Below, in pieces: positions 1 to 8,442 of a stretch of 14,930 bases of DNA (positions are counted from its first letter, which is position 1; every line of letters starts with the position of its first letter). Below the pieces are notes generated by a model. It saw only the letters and a list, made by a program, of their open reading frames with translations, was not told where the DNA came from and did not search any database. Source of the DNA: Bacteroidales bacterium (GTDB taxonomy: Bacteria > Bacteroidota > Bacteroidia > Bacteroidales > UBA932); assembly GCA_024695285.1 (NCBI GenBank), contig JAILIM010000064.1:1-14930 (forward strand), read 5' to 3'. Made by a program: the position numbers and the translations under genes.

Positions 1-28
1 AAGCAGCCGGAATGGAACCACTTTGATG

Positions 29-58
29 AAAAAGTGCGGGGAATACGACGCCCGCACT
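29..58 (-). terminator. Candidate intrinsic terminator (leftward)
   Basis: A perfect 8-bp stem, AGTGCGGG at 33-40 against CCCGCACT at 51-58, encloses a 10-nt loop. Read on the minus strand the stem runs into a short T tract (29-33), the layout of a Rho-independent terminator for leftward transcripts. On the plus strand the stem is followed by As, so it would not terminate rightward transcription. It lies about 370 nt beyond the frdB stop and could be a backup to the hairpin at 288-322, or belong to something outside the window. Confidence 0.4.
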
Positions 59-131
59 GAAAAAAAACTTATATTTGCCCAAGTCTTGAAAGTTGTCGGC
101 CCCAATCAGGGGATCCAGACACACTCAATGA

Positions 132-248
132 AACACTACCCAATTAGTAATAACGGTTAAGAACAATACCACCGGCGAGCCCCGTAAAGCCACCATCGAA
201 ATGGAATCAGGCGATGCCTTTACCAGAGTAAAGATTTTTCAGGAGTAG
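132..248 (+). pseudogene. C-terminal remnant of a BACON-like domain protein
   Basis: The frame ending at the TAG at 246-248 reads about 38 residues, including LVITVKNNTTGEPRKATIEM and ending VKIFQE. This matches the layout of the last strands of BACON-type domains: a V-T-V strand, N-T-x-x-E-x-R, an A-T-I strand, then a final strand ending in Q. BACON domains are beta-sandwich modules common in secreted Bacteroidota lipoproteins and glycan-utilisation proteins. The frame is closed upstream by a TGA at 129-131. I see no start codon and no matching first half in the other two frames back to position 1, so it looks like a decayed or detached tail rather than a working gene. The family call rests on pattern memory over a short stretch. 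It could also be chance, or a live gene broken by an assembly error. Confidence 0.33.
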
Positions 249-287
249 GCGCGCAAAGTTAACAGCTTTGTAATCAGTTAATTAAAT

Positions 288-322
288 AATTAAGGGGGTG
301 CCGAAATGACACCCCCTTAATT
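288..322 (-). terminator. Intrinsic terminator of the frdAB operon
   Basis: A perfect 13-bp inverted repeat (288-300 against 310-322; core GGGGGTG/CACCCCC) encloses a 9-nt loop. Beyond it on the minus strand the sequence is T/A-rich with short T runs. It lies about 107 nt past the frdB stop and is the best candidate for the operon end. The AT-flanked stem is nearly symmetric, so it could also stop rightward transcripts from the left edge. Confidence 0.65.
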
Positions 323-428
323 GTACTTTAACCTGATAATCAGCTATATAGCTTTGCACCGTTTAGCGCGGCCTGCCTGCCAGCCTAGCCTGGCACTGCA
401 GAGCGTAGTTGCTGGCGCCGCGCAAAAC

Positions 429-1208
429 TTAGTCGGAGAACTTCGCCTTGAGGAACTCGCGGTTGAGGCGGGCGATGTGGGCGACGGTGATGCCCTTAGG
501 GCATTCCAGTTCGCAGGCGCGGGTGTTGGTGCAGTTGCCGAAGCCCAGCTCATCCATCTTCGCCACCATTGCCTTGGCGCGGCGCTTGGCCTCGGGGCGG
601 CCCTGGGGTAGCAATGCCAGCGAGCTGACACGGGCGGCGACGAACAGCATGGCGGAGCCGTTCTTACAGGTCGCCACGCATGCGCCGCATCCCACGCAGG
701 CCGCTGCGTCCATACTCTCCTCGGCCTTGTCATGCGGGATAAGGATATTGTTGGCATCCTGGGCGGAGCCGGTGCGCACGGAAATGAATCCGCCGGCCTG
801 CAGTATCTTGTCAAAAGCGGTGCGATCCACCACAAGGTCCTTGATCACAGGGAAGGCAGCGCTTCTCCAAGGCTCGACAGTGATGGTCGCGCCGTCCTTG
901 AAGTGGCGCATAAAGAGCTGGCAAGTAGTCACGTGGTCGTCCGGACCATGGGCGCGGCCGTCGATGTATAGCGAGCAGGCGCCGCAGATGCCTTCACGGC
1001 AATCGTGGTCGAAAGACACGGGACCGCTGCTCTGGCAGCCCCTTTCCACGGCCACGGGATCACATCCCTCGCGGATAAGCTGCTCGTTCAGTATGTCAAG
1101 CATCTCAAGGAAGGAAGCATCCTCCTCGATACCAGAAATATGATAGGTCTCGAAATGGCCCTTGGCCTTGGCGTTCTTCTGACGCCATATCTTTAAATTG
1201 AATTCCAT
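429..1208 (-). CDS. sdhB: Succinate dehydrogenase/fumarate reductase iron-sulfur subunit
   Basis: Electron-transfer subunit of the fumarate reductase/succinate dehydrogenase complex. It passes electrons between the flavoprotein and the membrane quinone site. The 259-residue protein carries the [2Fe-2S] ligands C70, C75, C78 and C96 in [12 protein letters not shown]...TC. The [4Fe-4S] ligands are C171, C174, C177 and C181 in [11 protein letters not shown]. The third cluster has C226, C232 and C236 in the [15 protein letters not shown] block. This is the full ligand set of the family. The start is the ATG at 1206-1208, one nucleotide after the sdhA stop. The open frame continues upstream to 1415, but that extension is antisense-like low-complexity sequence overlapping sdhA, and the family sequence begins at [10 protein letters not shown]. 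It is probably translated together with sdhA; in Bacteroidales this enzyme usually works as a fumarate reductase (also called frdB). Confidence 0.96.
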   Translation of the reverse strand: MEFNLKIWRQKNAKAKGHFETYHISGIEEDASFLEMLDILNEQLIREGCDPVAVERGCQSSGPVSFDHDCREGICGACSLYIDGRAHGPDDHVTTCQLFMRHFKDGATITVEPWRSAAFPVIKDLVVDRTAFDKILQAGGFISVRTGSAQDANNILIPHDKAEESMDAAACVGCGACVATCKNGSAMLFVAARVSSLALLPQGRPEAKRRAKAMVAKMDELGFGNCTNTRACELECPKGITVAHIARLNREFLKAKFSD

Positions 1209-1209
1209 A

Positions 1210-3156
1210 TTAGTCTTTGTAATTTCTGGTAATAACCTTGATGTTCTCATACACGAGAGGCTCCTTGTGGAGTTCGGGCTCCACGCCTTCGCCCTTGTAT
1301 TCCCAGGCGGCCACGTACATGTAGTTCTCGTCGTCGCGCTTGGCCTCGCCTTCCTCCGTCTGGCTTTCCACGCGGAAATGGCCGCCGCAGGACTCATTCC
1401 TGTTGAGGGCGTCACGGGCCATCAGTTCGCCGATGTCGAAGAAGTCTTCGAGGCGGAGGGCCTTCTCAAGTTCCTGGTTGAACTCATACTGGGTGCCGGG
1501 GACTTTCACGTTCTCGTAGAAGCGCTTGCGGAGGTCCTTGATGAGGTCTATAGCCTTCTGTAGGCCTTCCTTGTCGCGGGCCATACCCACATATTCCCAC
1601 ATAATGTGACCGAGTTCCTTGTGGATGGAATCGACTGTCTCCTTGCCGTTGATGGAGAAGAGCCTGTCGATACGTGCCTGCACAGCCCTTTCGGCTTCTG
1701 CGAATTCGGGGCTGTTGATGTCGGTCTTGGGCTCGGCGAACTTCTTGGAAAGATAGTCGCCTATCGTCACGGGCACTATGAAATAGCCGTCTGCAAGGCC
1801 CTGCATAAGGGCGGAGGCGCCGAGACGGTTGCCGCCGTGGTCGGAGAAGTTGGCCTCGCCGATGGCGTAGAGGCCGGGGATGGTGGTCTGCAGGTCGTAG
1901 TCGACCCAGATGCCGCCCATGGTGTAGTGGATGGCGGGATAAATCATCATAGGCTCCTCCCAGGGAGAGGACGCGGTGATCTTCTCATACATATCGAAGA
2001 GGTTGCCATAGCGCTCGGCAACTTTCTGGTGGCCCAGGCGGGCAATCGCCTCTGAGAAATCGAGGAACACGGCCTTGCCGGTCTCGTTCACGCCGAAGCC
2101 TGCGTCGCACCTTTCCTTCGCTGCGCGGGAAGCCACGTCGCGGGGCACGAGGTTGCCGAAGGCCGGATAGCGGCGCTCCAGATAGTAGTCGCGGTCTTCT
2201 TCAGGAATCTGGGAAGCCTTGATCTGATGCTTGCGGAGTTTCTCCACATCTTCCTTCTTCTTGGGCACCCAGATACGGCCGTCGTTGCGGAGGGACTCGC
2301 TCATAAGGGTGAGCTTGCACTGCTGGTCGCCGTGGACGGGAATGCAGGTGGGGTGGATCTGCGCAAAGCAGGGGTTGCCGAAGAAAGCGCCTTTCCTGTA
2401 GCACTGCATTGCGGCGGAGCCGTTGGAATTCATTGCGTTGGTGGAAAGGAAATAGGTGTTGCCGTAGCCGCCGGTGGCAATGATGACGGCGTGGGCTCCG
2501 AACCTCTCAAGTTCGCCGGTGACGAGGTTGCGGGTGATGATACCCTTGGCCTCACCGTTGACCACCACCAGGTCGAGCATCTCGTGGCGGGGGTAGGACT
2601 TCACGGTGCCGGCGGCTATTTCCTTGTTCAGGGATGCATAGGCGCCAAGAAGGAGCTGCTGGCCGGTTTGGCCGCGGGCGTAGAAGGTACGACTGACCTG
2701 CACGCCGCCGAAGGAACGGTTGGCAAGGTAGCCGCCGTATTCACGTGCGAAGGGGATTCCCTGCGCAACGCACTGGTCGATAATGGCAGCGCTGACTTCA
2801 GCCAGACGGTAGACGTTGGCTTCACGGGCCCTGTAGTCGCCGCCCTTGATGGTGTCGTAGAAGAGGCGGTAGACGGAGTCGTTGTCGTTCTGGTAGTTCT
2901 TTGCTGCGTTGATGCCGCCCTGGGCAGCGATGGAGTGCGCACGGCGGGGGGAGTCGCTGATACAGAAGATCTTGACATTGTAGCCAAGCTCACCGAGGGA
3001 GGCAGCTGCGGATGCGCCGCCCAGACCGGTGCCGACTACGATGATTTCAAGTTTACGCTTGTTGTTGGGACTCACGAGATGAATTTCTGACTTACGTTTA
3101 GTCCATTTCTGGGCTAAAGGTCCTTCAGGAATCTTTGAAAGTAATTTATCGGCCAT
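1210..3156 (-). CDS. sdhA: Succinate dehydrogenase/fumarate reductase flavoprotein subunit
   Basis: Catalytic flavoprotein interconverting succinate and fumarate at the cytoplasmic face of the inner membrane. The 648-residue length is normal for the Bacteroidota/epsilonproteobacterial-type enzyme. Visible features are the dinucleotide-binding [10 protein letters not shown] at 42-51 and [11 protein letters not shown] with H75 at the position of the covalent FAD histidine. Also present are IHPT near 268-271, the catalytic arginine in VPRDVASR (R340), [10 protein letters not shown] at 411-420, and the C-terminal FAD-binding [13 protein letters not shown] at 442-454. No key residue is missing. 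It is the first gene of a two-gene unit with sdhB. Its own promoter lies in the 80-nt gap after ruvB, giving a leader of about 30 nt. The usual third gene, the cytochrome b/anchor subunit (sdhC/frdC), does not precede it here. Confidence 0.97.
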   Translation of the reverse strand: MADKLLSKIPEGPLAQKWTKRKSEIHLVSPNNKRKLEIIVVGTGLGGASAAASLGELGYNVKIFCISDSPRRAHSIAAQGGINAAKNYQNDNDSVYRLFYDTIKGGDYRAREANVYRLAEVSAAIIDQCVAQGIPFAREYGGYLANRSFGGVQVSRTFYARGQTGQQLLLGAYASLNKEIAAGTVKSYPRHEMLDLVVVNGEAKGIITRNLVTGELERFGAHAVIIATGGYGNTYFLSTNAMNSNGSAAMQCYRKGAFFGNPCFAQIHPTCIPVHGDQQCKLTLMSESLRNDGRIWVPKKKEDVEKLRKHQIKASQIPEEDRDYYLERRYPAFGNLVPRDVASRAAKERCDAGFGVNETGKAVFLDFSEAIARLGHQKVAERYGNLFDMYEKITASSPWEEPMMIYPAIHYTMGGIWVDYDLQTTIPGLYAIGEANFSDHGGNRLGASALMQGLADGYFIVPVTIGDYLSKKFAEPKTDINSPEFAEAERAVQARIDRLFSINGKETVDSIHKELGHIMWEYVGMARDKEGLQKAIDLIKDLRKRFYENVKVPGTQYEFNQELEKALRLEDFFDIGELMARDALNRNESCGGHFRVESQTEEGEAKRDDENYMYVAAWEYKGEGVEPELHKEPLVYENIKVITRNYKD

Positions 3157-3192
3157 TTGATATTATAAATTAATTGGTATTCTATAATAGGG

Positions 3193-3224
3193 CGAAGATA
3201 CAACTAAAAATTGAATTCCGCAAA
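3193..3224 (-). promoter_or_regulatory. Bacteroidota-type promoter of sdhAB
   Basis: On the minus strand TTTG (3221-3224) is followed by exactly 20 nt and then TATCTTCG (3193-3200). This matches the Bacteroidota primary-sigma consensus TTTG-N19-21-TAnnTTTG at all but one position. It lies just after the ruvB stop and would start transcription about 30 nt before the sdhA ATG, so sdhAB need not depend on readthrough from ruvB. Confidence 0.75.
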
Positions 3225-3236
3225 GAAAGGCTGCTC

Positions 3237-4259
3237 TCACTGCCCCCAGAGGGTGCCTTCTTCGGGTTCTTTGATGATGCCGAGGTGTTTGTAGGAGAGT
3301 TCGGTGGCGATTCGGCCGCGGGGGGTGCGGACGATGAAGCCTTCCTTAATCAGGAAGGGCTCATATACTTCCTCGAAGGTGCCCTGGTCTTCGCCGATGG
3401 CGGTCGCGATGGTGTTGGCGCCGACGGGACCGCCTTTGAAGGTGTTTATAATGGTGCGCAGAATCTTGTTGTCGATGGCGTCGAGACCGCGGGTGTCGAT
3501 GTTCAGTTTGTCGAGGGCGTATTTGGCAATTTTCAGGTTGATGTGCCCGTCGCCCACCACCTGGGCGAAGTCGCGCACGCGCCTCAGCAGGCCGTTGGCG
3601 ATTCGGGGAGTTCCGCGGCTGCGCAGGGCGACCTCGCGGGCAGCGTCGTCGTCAATACCTATCTTTAATATGTCGGCGCTGCGCTTCACTATACGGATCA
3701 GCTGGTCGGTGTCGTAGTACTCCAGGCCGCTGTTGATGCCGAAGCGGGCGCGCAGGGGAGCCGTCAGCAGGCCGGCGCGCGTAGTGGCGCCAACGAGAGT
3801 GAACGGATTCAGGGATATGCGCACAGATCTGGCACCCGGACCCTTATCTATCATTATATCAATCACATAGTCCTCCATCGCCGAGTAGAGATACTCCTCT
3901 ACTTCAGGGGAGAGGCGGTGGATTTCGTCGATGAACAGCACGTCGCCGGTCTCCAGGGAGGTCAGCAGGCCTGCCAGGTCGCCGGGCCTGTCGAGCACCG
4001 GACCGGAAGTGATCTTCATGTTCACTCCCATCTCGTTGGCGATGATATGCGCAAGTGTGGTTTTGCCAAGGCCGGGAGGGCCGTGGAACAGGGTGTGGTC
4101 CAGGGGCTCACCCCTCAACTTGGCCGCTTTTATGAAAACCTTCAGGTTTGAGACGATTTCTGCCTGTCCGGTGAAATCTTCCAGTTCCCGGGGCCGGATT
4201 ATTCCGTCTAAATCCTTATCTTTGCCCTCGTTTGTATTGTGGGGGTTGAAATCCGACAT
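3237..4259 (-). CDS. ruvB: Holliday junction branch-migration ATPase RuvB
   Basis: Hexameric AAA+ motor that, with RuvA, drives branch migration of Holliday junctions during recombination and replication-fork repair. It acts in the cytoplasm. The 340-residue protein has the usual family length. It shows Walker A GPPGLGKT at 60-67, Walker B LFIDEIH ending at 114, sensor 1 GATTRAG at 157-163, and the arginine-finger region LRARFG at 169-174. The sensor 2 block RGTPRIAN follows, and the C-terminal winged-helix domain ends in TPRGRIATE. The ATG at 4257-4259 gives the typical short, polar N-terminal tail before [12 protein letters not shown]. ruvA and ruvC are not adjacent, so ruvB stands apart from a ruvABC operon here. 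It is divergent from mfd, another DNA-repair gene. Confidence 0.97.
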   Translation of the reverse strand: MSDFNPHNTNEGKDKDLDGIIRPRELEDFTGQAEIVSNLKVFIKAAKLRGEPLDHTLFHGPPGLGKTTLAHIIANEMGVNMKITSGPVLDRPGDLAGLLTSLETGDVLFIDEIHRLSPEVEEYLYSAMEDYVIDIMIDKGPGARSVRISLNPFTLVGATTRAGLLTAPLRARFGINSGLEYYDTDQLIRIVKRSADILKIGIDDDAAREVALRSRGTPRIANGLLRRVRDFAQVVGDGHINLKIAKYALDKLNIDTRGLDAIDNKILRTIINTFKGGPVGANTIATAIGEDQGTFEEVYEPFLIKEGFIVRTPRGRIATELSYKHLGIIKEPEEGTLWGQ

Positions 4260-4280
4260 TTCGCTTTTCCTTTACAATTA

Positions 4281-4288
4281 CAAATATA
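4281..4288 (-). promoter_or_regulatory. Promoter -7 element of ruvB
   Basis: The minus strand reads TATATTTG, an exact match to the Bacteroidota -7 consensus TAnnTTTG, about 20 nt before the ruvB start. No clear TTTG is seen at the -33 distance; that region is simply A/T-rich. The rest of the 4260-4453 gap holds no gene, and I could not find an equally good promoter pointing toward mfd. Confidence 0.55.
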
Positions 4289-4453
4289 GTTCTTTTAATT
4301 TAAAGTTTGATTATGTTTTTATACTTCGGTTAATATGTTGATAAACGCTAAAGTATATTGACTGTCAGAAACTTATAGAATTAAAAGATGTTGAAAACGA
4401 TGTTGGGGCGCCACTGAAAAAATGTTAAAAAGAAGGGACTCCAGGATATAAAC

Positions 4454-7400
4454 ATGGTTTTCAACGGGATATTAACAGATTTTTTGAGATTGATGTTAAT
4501 AAACAAAAGATCGACATCAGTTCTGAAAGACAGATTACATTCCGGAAAGGATGTTTTCTGTCGGGGTTTGTTTTTGTCCGCCCGCTGGTTTGTGCTATCG
4601 GAGGTTGCTAGTGAAGGCCTGCATTTTATAATACTGCCCAATCAGGAAGCCGCCGAGTACTGCTCTTCCGACCTTTATACCCAGGTCGAAGGCGACGCCG
4701 TGTTCTTCCTCCCTTCGTCCGGAAAAAGCATTGAGAGGAGCAACTATAAATCTTCCCTCAGCGTCCAGCGCACATCCGCCGTCGAAAAGATAGTCAACTA
4801 CGACGGCTCCCGGCTGCTCATAGTTACTTATCCTGATGCCATCGAGGAACTGGTGCCCACCCGGAACAGCATGCAGGAAGCCTTCTTCGAAATCCGCACC
4901 GGAGAGAGCATCTCCCACGAAAGTATCACTGCTAAACTCGCCTCCAACGGCTTCGAGAAGGTGGATTTCGTCTCTGCGCCCGGCCAGTTCGCAATCAGGG
5001 GCTCTATAGTTGACATATTCTCCTACTCCCGCAACCACCCCTTCCGCATATCCTTCTGGGGCGACGAAGTTGAAAAGATCCACCTCTTCGACTGTAATAC
5101 CCAACTCTCCGTCGAAGCCTGCGAGACAGCTGAAATCATATCCGACATCATCTCCGAAGGCGACGAGTCCGGCCAAAGCATACTTGAGTTCCTGCCCAAG
5201 GACGCCGTCATCTGGCTCGACTCCTCCGACATGTATAAGGAGAAGCCGTTCTTTGAACTCACCCGGAACCACAGAAGGGTATTCATCGACCCCCCTCTGT
5301 CACTCCAGAACACCGCTACCGTCGAATTCGATATAGCCCCCCAGCCGGTTTTCAACAAGAACTTCGAACTGCTCACTGAAGACATACGCGAAAAAATTGA
5401 AAGCGGCTTCGAAGTCTATATCTTCGGTGAAAAACAGTCCCAGTTGGACAGGATTGAATCCATCCTCTCCCAGAACGGAGGCCTGATACCGAAATTCATA
5501 GCCGGAAAAAACATCCACAACGGCTTCATCGACAAGCAGGACAACATCTGCTGCTACACCGACCACGAAATTTTCGACCGCTTCCACAGGGTCCGCCTGC
5601 GCCGTACCGTCGAAAAGTCGGAGCAACTGACAATCAACGACTTGAACTCCTTCAACATCGGTGACTACGTAGTCCATATCGACCACGGCGTCGGGGTGTT
5701 CGGAGGCCTCGTCCGTATGCGCGACGACTTCGGGCGGATGAAGGAAGTGGTCAAACTGACCTACCGCGACGGCGACGTCGTTTTCGTGTCCGTCCACGCA
5801 CTGCACAAGATATCCCGCTTCCGCTCCAGGGACGGCGAGATGCCGAAAATCAACAAACTCGGCTCCAAGACATGGATCACCCTGAAGAACAACGCCAAAT
5901 CCAGGGTGAAGGACATAGCTAAAGACCTCATCCAACTGTATGCCAAGCGCAAGGCCTCCAAGGCCTACGCCTTCTCTCCCGACACCTACCTGCAGGAGGA
6001 ACTGGAATCCTCGTTCATGTATGAAGACACCCCGGACCAGGAGCTCGCCTCCAAGGCAGTCAAGCGGGATATGGAAGGTACCTGCCCGATGGACCGCCTC
6101 ATCTGCGGTGACGTCGGATTCGGAAAGACGGAAATAGCCATACGTGCGGCATTCAAGGCTGCCGTGGACGGCAAGCAGACGGCGGTGCTGGTTCCCACTA
6201 CCATCCTCGCCCTGCAGCACTATACCACGTTCACCGACCGCCTCAAGGACCTCCCCTGCACCGTTGACTACGTCAGCCGCCTGCGTACGTCAAAGGACCT
6301 GGCCGACGTCCGGAAGCGCCTGAAAGAAGGTAAGATAGACATACTCATCGGCACCCACAAGATACTGGGTGAGACCTTCGAATTCAAGGACCTGGGGCTG
6401 CTGGTCATCGACGAGGAACAGAAATTCGGCGTGGCGGCGAAAGAAAAGCTGCGCAAGATGCGCGCGGCCGTGGACACCCTCACCCTCACCGCCACCCCCA
6501 TCCCGCGCACCCTCCAGTTCTCCCTGCTCGGCGCGCGCGACCTCAGCATCATAAACACTCCCCCGCCCAACCGCATCCCCGTGCAGACGGAAATAATCCT
6601 CTTCAACAAGGATGAAATCAGAAGCATCGTGGAATACGAACTCAACCGCGGCGGCCAGGTGTTCTTCCTCCACAACAAGGTGGAAGAACTCCCCGCCATC
6701 CAGGAAATCCTCCACCGTCTCATCCCTGACATGAAGATTTGCGTGGCGCACGGCAAGATGGAGTCCAGGGAACTCGAAAACCGCATGCTTGAGTTCATCC
6801 GGGGCGACTACGACATGCTGCTCTGTACCACCATCATAGAGAGCGGCCTCGACATCCCGAATGCCAACACGATTATTGTCAACCAGGCGCAGAACATAGG
6901 CCTGAGCGACCTCCATCAGCTCCGCGGGCGCGTGGGACGCTCCAACCGCAAAGCATTCTGTTACCTGATAGTACCCCCGCTGACCACCCTCACAGAAGAT
7001 GCGCGCCGCCGCCTCAAGGCAATCGAGGAGTTCAGCGACTTGGGAAGCGGCTTCAACATCGCGATGCAGGACCTCGACATCCGAGGGGCCGGCAACCTGC
7101 TGGGCGCCGAACAGAGCGGCTTCATCATGGACATGGGCTTCGAAACATACCAGAAGATCCTATCCGAGGCCATGGAGGAACTTGGAGTGGAGACCGGCTT
7201 CGTGCAGAAGACAGGCCGCGGCAACTTCACTACCGACTGCACTATAGAGACAGACCAGCCGGCGATGATTCCCGACGACTACATCGACATCACGGCTGAG
7301 AAAATCCGCATCTACAAGCAACTGGATTCGCTCTACTCCGACAAGGAGATAGACTTGTTCAAAATCCAGCTGCAGGACCGTTTCGGCACGATGACCAAAG

Positions 7401-7678
7401 AGGTGGAGAACCTTTTCGAGGTTGTGAAGATACGCAATGCCGGCGCCAGCCTCGGTTTTGAGAAGATAATCGTGAAGAACGGCATGTTCATAGCCTTCTT
7501 CATTTCGAACCAGATGTCGCCTTATTTCCAGTCGGAGACTTTCTCCCGTATCCTCGAAAGGATACAGTCCGGAGCCTGCCCGCTCGAACTCAAGCAGAGC
7601 GAAGGAAAGCTGAAAATCATCACCAGGAAGGTGGATACTTTGGAAAAAGCGAGGGCAATCCTGACGAAGTTGGAATAA
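4454..7678 (+). CDS. mfd: Transcription-repair coupling factor Mfd
   Basis: DNA translocase that removes stalled RNA polymerase from lesions and recruits the UvrA nucleotide-excision machinery. The 1074 residues run in the family order. UvrB-like N-terminal domains include GFEKVDFVSAPGQFAIRGSI near 166-185. The CarD-like RNA-polymerase-interacting domain carries IGDYVVHIDHGVGVFGG at 402-418. The RecG-like motor has Walker A GDVGFGKTE at 552-560, DEEQKFGV at 653-660, TATPIPRTL at 679-687 and QLRGRVGRS at 822-830. The TRCF C-terminal domain follows. The protein is at the short end for the family. A TGA lies in frame about 39 nt before the chosen ATG, so it cannot extend far; an ATG 39 nt downstream is an alternative start. 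The first 150 nt are more AT-rich than the rest. No ribosome-binding site is seen, as is usual in this phylum. Confidence 0.97.
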   Translation: MVFNGILTDFLRLMLINKRSTSVLKDRLHSGKDVFCRGLFLSARWFVLSEVASEGLHFIILPNQEAAEYCSSDLYTQVEGDAVFFLPSSGKSIERSNYKSSLSVQRTSAVEKIVNYDGSRLLIVTYPDAIEELVPTRNSMQEAFFEIRTGESISHESITAKLASNGFEKVDFVSAPGQFAIRGSIVDIFSYSRNHPFRISFWGDEVEKIHLFDCNTQLSVEACETAEIISDIISEGDESGQSILEFLPKDAVIWLDSSDMYKEKPFFELTRNHRRVFIDPPLSLQNTATVEFDIAPQPVFNKNFELLTEDIREKIESGFEVYIFGEKQSQLDRIESILSQNGGLIPKFIAGKNIHNGFIDKQDNICCYTDHEIFDRFHRVRLRRTVEKSEQLTINDLNSFNIGDYVVHIDHGVGVFGGLVRMRDDFGRMKEVVKLTYRDGDVVFVSVHALHKISRFRSRDGEMPKINKLGSKTWITLKNNAKSRVKDIAKDLIQLYAKRKASKAYAFSPDTYLQEELESSFMYEDTPDQELASKAVKRDMEGTCPMDRLICGDVGFGKTEIAIRAAFKAAVDGKQTAVLVPTTILALQHYTTFTDRLKDLPCTVDYVSRLRTSKDLADVRKRLKEGKIDILIGTHKILGETFEFKDLGLLVIDEEQKFGVAAKEKLRKMRAAVDTLTLTATPIPRTLQFSLLGARDLSIINTPPPNRIPVQTEIILFNKDEIRSIVEYELNRGGQVFFLHNKVEELPAIQEILHRLIPDMKICVAHGKMESRELENRMLEFIRGDYDMLLCTTIIESGLDIPNANTIIVNQAQNIGLSDLHQLRGRVGRSNRKAFCYLIVPPLTTLTEDARRRLKAIEEFSDLGSGFNIAMQDLDIRGAGNLLGAEQSGFIMDMGFETYQKILSEAMEELGVETGFVQKTGRGNFTTDCTIETDQPAMIPDDYIDITAEKIRIYKQLDSLYSDKEIDLFKIQLQDRFGTMTKEVENLFEVVKIRNAGASLGFEKIIVKNGMFIAFFISNQMSPYFQSETFSRILERIQSGACPLELKQSEGKLKIITRKVDTLEKARAILTKLE

Positions 7679-7684
7679 AATTCG

Positions 7685-7692
7685 TACCTTTG
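7685..7692 (+). promoter_or_regulatory. Promoter -7 element before coaX
   Basis: TACCTTTG matches TAnnTTTG exactly and is followed by CAG, as often seen in this phylum. It begins seven nucleotides after the mfd stop. Transcription starting a few bases downstream would leave a leader of only about 10-20 nt before the GTG at 7714. It would also exclude the in-frame TTG at 7690 as a start, since that codon overlaps the element. The -33 region has no convincing TTTG. Confidence 0.5.
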
Positions 7693-7713
7693 CAGTTTGC
7701 AGCTAATATAATA

Positions 7714-8442
7714 GTGGCTAATTTATTGATAGAAATAGGCAACACCGCCGTAAAGGCAGCCTGGTCGGAGGAATCCGTGCTGGGCAAGACCTTCAGGTAC
7801 CAGGGCGAGAAGGTGATGGGATTCATCGAATCCATCACCGAGAAGCAGACGCCCCTGGTGATCGCCGTAGTGTCGGTGCGTGACCTGACCGCCGAGGAGG
7901 AGGCGCTGCTGCGCGCGGCGTGCCAGTATCTGGTGATACTCGACCCGTCGCATCCCGACGCGCTTTCTTCCTACGGCATCCCCGACTATCTCAGCTACGA
8001 CAGGGCCGCTTCGCTGGTGGCTGCAAAGACCTTGTTCAAGGGCAAGTCCTGCACCGTTTTCGACCTTGGAACAACCCTCACGGTCGATTACCTGGACTCC
8101 CAGGGCCGCTATCTCGGCGGGAATATTTCCGTCGGATGCCGCACCCGCTTCAAGGCCCTGAACCGTTACTCGAAGGCCCTCCCGCTGGTAGATATGCCCA
8201 AGGAATGCAAGTTCACGGGTGACTCCGTCCAGTCCTCCATCGAGTCGGGAATAATTTCAGGTATAATGTTTGAAATAGACGGATACATTCGTTCCAACCC
8301 GGAAAATATCGTGATTTTCACCGGCGGCGATGCAATTTATTTTGCCAAGCGGATGAAAAACTCCATATTTGTTGTTTGTAATCTCGGTTTAATGGGGTTG
8401 GCGATAATAACGGATGAATATGTTAAGAAGAACATTCAGTAA
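7714..8442 (+). CDS. coaX: Type III pantothenate kinase CoaX
   Basis: Phosphorylates pantothenate in the first step of coenzyme A synthesis; it is a cytoplasmic member of the ASKHA fold. I chose the GTG at 7714, giving 242 residues starting (M)ANLLIEIGNTAVKAAW, because family members begin right at this strand. The alternative TTG at 7690 adds eight residues and overlaps a promoter element. Visible motifs are the phosphate-1 loop EIGNT, YDRAASLVAAK with the catalytic-type Asp-Arg, FDLGTTLTVDYLD, GGNISVG and the C-terminal FTGGDA. The first acidic residue is Glu where the family normally has Asp (DxGNT). The gene follows mfd by 35 nt and overlaps the next gene by 29 nt, implying translational coupling to an envelope gene. 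Length and overall order are otherwise typical. Confidence 0.9.
   Translation: MANLLIEIGNTAVKAAWSEESVLGKTFRYQGEKVMGFIESITEKQTPLVIAVVSVRDLTAEEEALLRAACQYLVILDPSHPDALSSYGIPDYLSYDRAASLVAAKTLFKGKSCTVFDLGTTLTVDYLDSQGRYLGGNISVGCRTRFKALNRYSKALPLVDMPKECKFTGDSVQSSIESGIISGIMFEIDGYIRSNPENIVIFTGGDAIYFAKRMKNSIFVVCNLGLMGLAIITDEYVKKNIQ

Noticed and set aside
349..356. TAGCTTTG, an exact -7 box pointing rightward into the 3' end of sdhB
   Set aside because: Only a weak TTTA at 18-nt spacing is upstream and nothing rightward follows except antisense to sdhB. A short antisense RNA is possible, but a single 8-bp match is expected by chance.
378..395. Small hairpin TGCCAG/CTGGCA after the sdhB stop
   Set aside because: The stem is only 6 bp and no T tract follows on either strand; the hairpin at 288-322 is a far better terminator.
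1209..1415. Upstream extension of sdhB to an earlier ATG at 1415
   Set aside because: The added 69 residues overlap sdhA in another frame and are Arg/Thr/Ser-rich noise; family homology begins at the ATG at 1208.
4289..4453. Possible rightward promoter or leader RNA for mfd
   Set aside because: The region is A/T-rich with partial matches such as TATACTTCGG, but none has both boxes at proper spacing and no stable leader structure stands out.
7690..7713. TTG start for coaX eight codons upstream
   Set aside because: The TTG lies within the TACCTTTG promoter element and the extra residues precede the normal family start; GTG at 7714 fits better.
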